This document shows, piece after piece, positions 62,345 to 64,000 of a stretch of DNA of 64,000 nucleotides. The stretch is from NCBI RefSeq assembly GCF_002295115.1, contig NZ_NSFV01000009.1, forward strand, positions 1 to 64,000. The letters are read 5' to 3'. Below the pieces are notes generated by a model. That model made no database searches. It saw only the letters and a program-made list of their open reading frames with translations, and had not been told where the DNA came from. This DNA is from Mesorhizobium sp. WSM4311 (lineage in GTDB: Bacteria > Pseudomonadota > Alphaproteobacteria > Rhizobiales > Rhizobiaceae). The position numbers and the translations under genes are program-made. Within the stretch, counting starts at the first letter, position 1, and the number at the start of each line of letters is the position of its first letter.

Positions 62345-63144
62345 GCCAGATGTTGTCTCCAGACATGACGATCGCCGCAGAGGCGGCGACCAAGGCCAAG
62401 ATCGAGGTCAAGAACCTCAATTTCTACTACGGCCAGTCGAAGGCGCTGAAGGACATCACGCTGTCGCTGCCCGAGCGCAGCGTCACCGCCTTCATCGGCC
62501 CGTCGGGTTGCGGAAAGTCGACGCTGCTGCGCGTCTTCAACCGCATCTACGAGCTTTATCCCAGGCAGACCGCCGAGGGCCAGGTGCTGCTCGACGGCCA
62601 GAACGTTCTCGACCGCTCGCAGGACCTCAACCTGCTGCGCACCAAGATCGGCATGGTGTTCCAGAAGCCGACGCCGTTCCCGATGTCGATCTACGAGAAC
62701 ATCGCTTTCGGCGTCAGGCTCTACGAGAAGATCAGCAAGGCCGAGATGGACGGCCGCGTCGAGCAGGCGCTCAAGCGCGCGGCACTGTGGACCGAGGTCA
62801 AGGACAAGCTCAATGCTAGCGGCCTCAGCCTGTCGGGCGGCCAGCAGCAGCGGCTGTGCATCGCCCGCACCGTGGCGGTGAAGCCAGAAGTCATCCTGCT
62901 CGACGAGCCTGCCTCGGCGCTCGACCCGCTGTCGACCGCCAAGATCGAGGAGCTGATCGACGAGCTGCAGGCCGACTATACGATCGTCATCGTCACCCAC
63001 AACATGCAGCAGGCGGCGCGCGTCTCGAAGCAGACCGCCTTCATGTATCTGGGCGAACTGGTCGAATTCGACCGCACCGAGAAGATCTTCACGTCGCCCC
63101 GCGAGAAGCGCACGCAAGACTACATAACCGGCCGCTTCGGCTGA
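62341..63144 (+). CDS. pstB: Phosphate ABC transporter ATPase
   Basis: The 267-residue ATPase has Walker A GPSGCGKST, Q-loop MVFQKPTPFPMSIYENIAFG, signature LSGGQQQR, Walker B VILLDEPASALD and the switch THNM. The PTPFPMSIYENIAFGVRLY segment is specific for PstB. It overlaps pstA by 4 bases and lies 25 bp before phoU. Confidence 0.97.
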   Translation: MSQMLSPDMTIAAEAATKAKIEVKNLNFYYGQSKALKDITLSLPERSVTAFIGPSGCGKSTLLRVFNRIYELYPRQTAEGQVLLDGQNVLDRSQDLNLLRTKIGMVFQKPTPFPMSIYENIAFGVRLYEKISKAEMDGRVEQALKRAALWTEVKDKLNASGLSLSGGQQQRLCIARTVAVKPEVILLDEPASALDPLSTAKIEELIDELQADYTIVIVTHNMQQAARVSKQTAFMYLGELVEFDRTEKIFTSPREKRTQDYITGRFG

Positions 63145-63169
63145 TCGCACGCATACGAGGACCAGGATC

Positions 63170-63877
63170 ATGGCCGAACACACAGTCGCAGCCTTCGACG
63201 AGGATCTCGGACAGATCAGCAGGCTGATCAGCGACATGGGCGATCTCGCCGGCTCGATGGTCGGCGGCGCCACCAAGGCGCTGCTGAACTCCGACAATGC
63301 GCTCGCCCAGCGCGTCGTCTCCGACGACGCCATCATGGATGCGCGCCAGCGCGAACTCGACGACCGCGCCATCACGCTGATCGCCAAGCGCCAGCCGATG
63401 GCCGACGATCTGCGCCATGTCGTCGGCTCGATCCGCATGGCCGGCGACCTCGAACGCATTGGCGACCTTGCCAAGAACATCGCCAAGCGCGTCGGCACTG
63501 TCGGCCTCAGCGCCACGCCGCGCGACCTGTCGCATTCCATCGACGCCATGGCGCAGCTGGTGCTGATCCAGGTGCAGGGCGTCATCGAGGAGTATGCGGC
63601 GCGCGATGCCGCGGCACTGGCGAAACTGCGCGCCGACGATGAGCGCATCGACGTCAAATACACCTCCGTCTTCCGCGAACTGCTGACCTATATGATGGAA
63701 GATCCGCGCAACATCACGGCTTGCACGCATCTGTTGTTCTGCGCCAAGAATCTCGAACGCATCGGCGACCACGTGACCAACATCGCCGAGAATGCGTACT
63801 ATGTCCTGACCGGCACGCAGCTGCCCGCCAACCGTCCAAAACAGGACGAGACGGCGATGTCGGCGCCGGCGGCCTGA
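63170..63877 (+). CDS. phoU: Phosphate signalling protein PhoU
   Basis: The 235-residue all-helical protein has two PhoU three-helix repeats (DLGQISRLISDMGDLAGSMV, then RQPMADDLRHVVGSIRMAGD and ERIGDLAKNIAKR), each with the metal-contact E/D pattern. It represses Pho signalling when phosphate is plentiful by linking the Pst transporter to the kinase. It lies 19 bp before phoB. GAGGA lies upstream of the ATG. Confidence 0.95.
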   Translation: MAEHTVAAFDEDLGQISRLISDMGDLAGSMVGGATKALLNSDNALAQRVVSDDAIMDARQRELDDRAITLIAKRQPMADDLRHVVGSIRMAGDLERIGDLAKNIAKRVGTVGLSATPRDLSHSIDAMAQLVLIQVQGVIEEYAARDAAALAKLRADDERIDVKYTSVFRELLTYMMEDPRNITACTHLLFCAKNLERIGDHVTNIAENAYYVLTGTQLPANRPKQDETAMSAPAA

Positions 63878-63896
63878 GCGCAGGGGTAACCAACCG

Positions 63897-64000
63897 ATGA
63901 TCGCACCACGCATCATGGTGGTGGAGGACGAGGAGCCGCTCGGCGTGCTCCTCCGCTACAATCTGGAATCGGAGGGTTACCAGGTCGAGGTGGTGACACG
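63897..64000 (+). CDS. phoB: Phosphate response regulator PhoB (partial)
   Basis: The first 34 codons read MIAPRIMVVEDEEPLGVLLR and YNLESEGYQVEVV, the start of a receiver domain with the acidic pair DE. The window ends inside the gene. Its place after phoU identifies it as PhoB, which should bind the Pho box ahead of pstS. Only the 5' end is present. Confidence 0.9.
   Translation, partial: MIAPRIMVVEDEEPLGVLLRYNLESEGYQVEVVT

Overview
The window reads as chromosomal DNA of a GC-rich alphaproteobacterium of the Rhizobiales, most likely Mesorhizobium or a close Phyllobacteriaceae relative. The evidence is the type of the conserved genes: TrcR (DUF1013), the DUF1127, DUF465/YdcH, DUF1192 and DUF4164 small proteins, a zinc-free L36, an alphaproteobacterial RpoH, and a Pho box in the rhizobial style ahead of pstS. 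No CRISPR array, insertion sequence, prophage or rRNA operon was seen. There is one tRNA (Glu, CTC). Genus placement is inference from gene content and style, not from a search.

Layout. 0-5 kb: a TPR protein, rpmJ, an LprI-like protein, purEK, and an ECF sigma/anti-sigma pair. 5-11 kb: a six-gene polar amino acid ABC uptake operon that also encodes a RidA enamine deaminase and a SelA-like PLP lyase, divergent from an IclR regulator; this looks like a complete uptake-and-deamination module for an unidentified amino compound. 11-21 kb: a head-to-head DUF465 pair, ispG, a lytic transglycosylase, a Stf0 sulfotransferase, a methyltransferase, a hybrid histidine kinase, an SDR, a polyprenyl synthase, mtgA and rpmF. 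21-29 kb: small metabolic and regulatory genes (GlcG-like, HxlR plus hydrolase, GST, two ArsR regulators with an AHSA1 protein, MFS, quinone reductase). 29-36 kb: DUF1127, trcR, a WYL regulator, a DJ-1 protein, a ring-cleaving dioxygenase, an SGNH hydrolase and a DUF899 protein; two perfect 26-bp palindromes occur here. 35-44 kb: central carbon genes (aldolase, pgk, gap, tkt) with a cation/proton antiporter between pgk and gap, then zapA on the opposite strand. 44-54 kb: 1-Cys peroxiredoxin, MBL hydrolase, rpoH, an rluD-type synthase, tRNA-Glu, VOC proteins, a GST with a histone-like tail, and two frameshifted small genes. 54-64 kb: a six-PAS hybrid kinase and pstSCAB-phoU-phoB, with phoB cut by the window end.

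How genes work together. The pst-pho operon is preceded by three Pho half-sites spaced 11 bp, so PhoB should control its own operon. Both solute-binding-protein genes (pstS and the amino-acid SBP) are followed by a strong hairpin before the permease genes, a common way to make more binding protein than membrane subunits. The two hybrid kinases share closely related catalytic and receiver cores and are probably paralogs with different sensory halves. The most unusual regulatory signal is the pair of 26-bp palindromes at about 31.4 and 32.3 kb, at similar distances upstream of two same-strand genes near a WYL-domain regulator.
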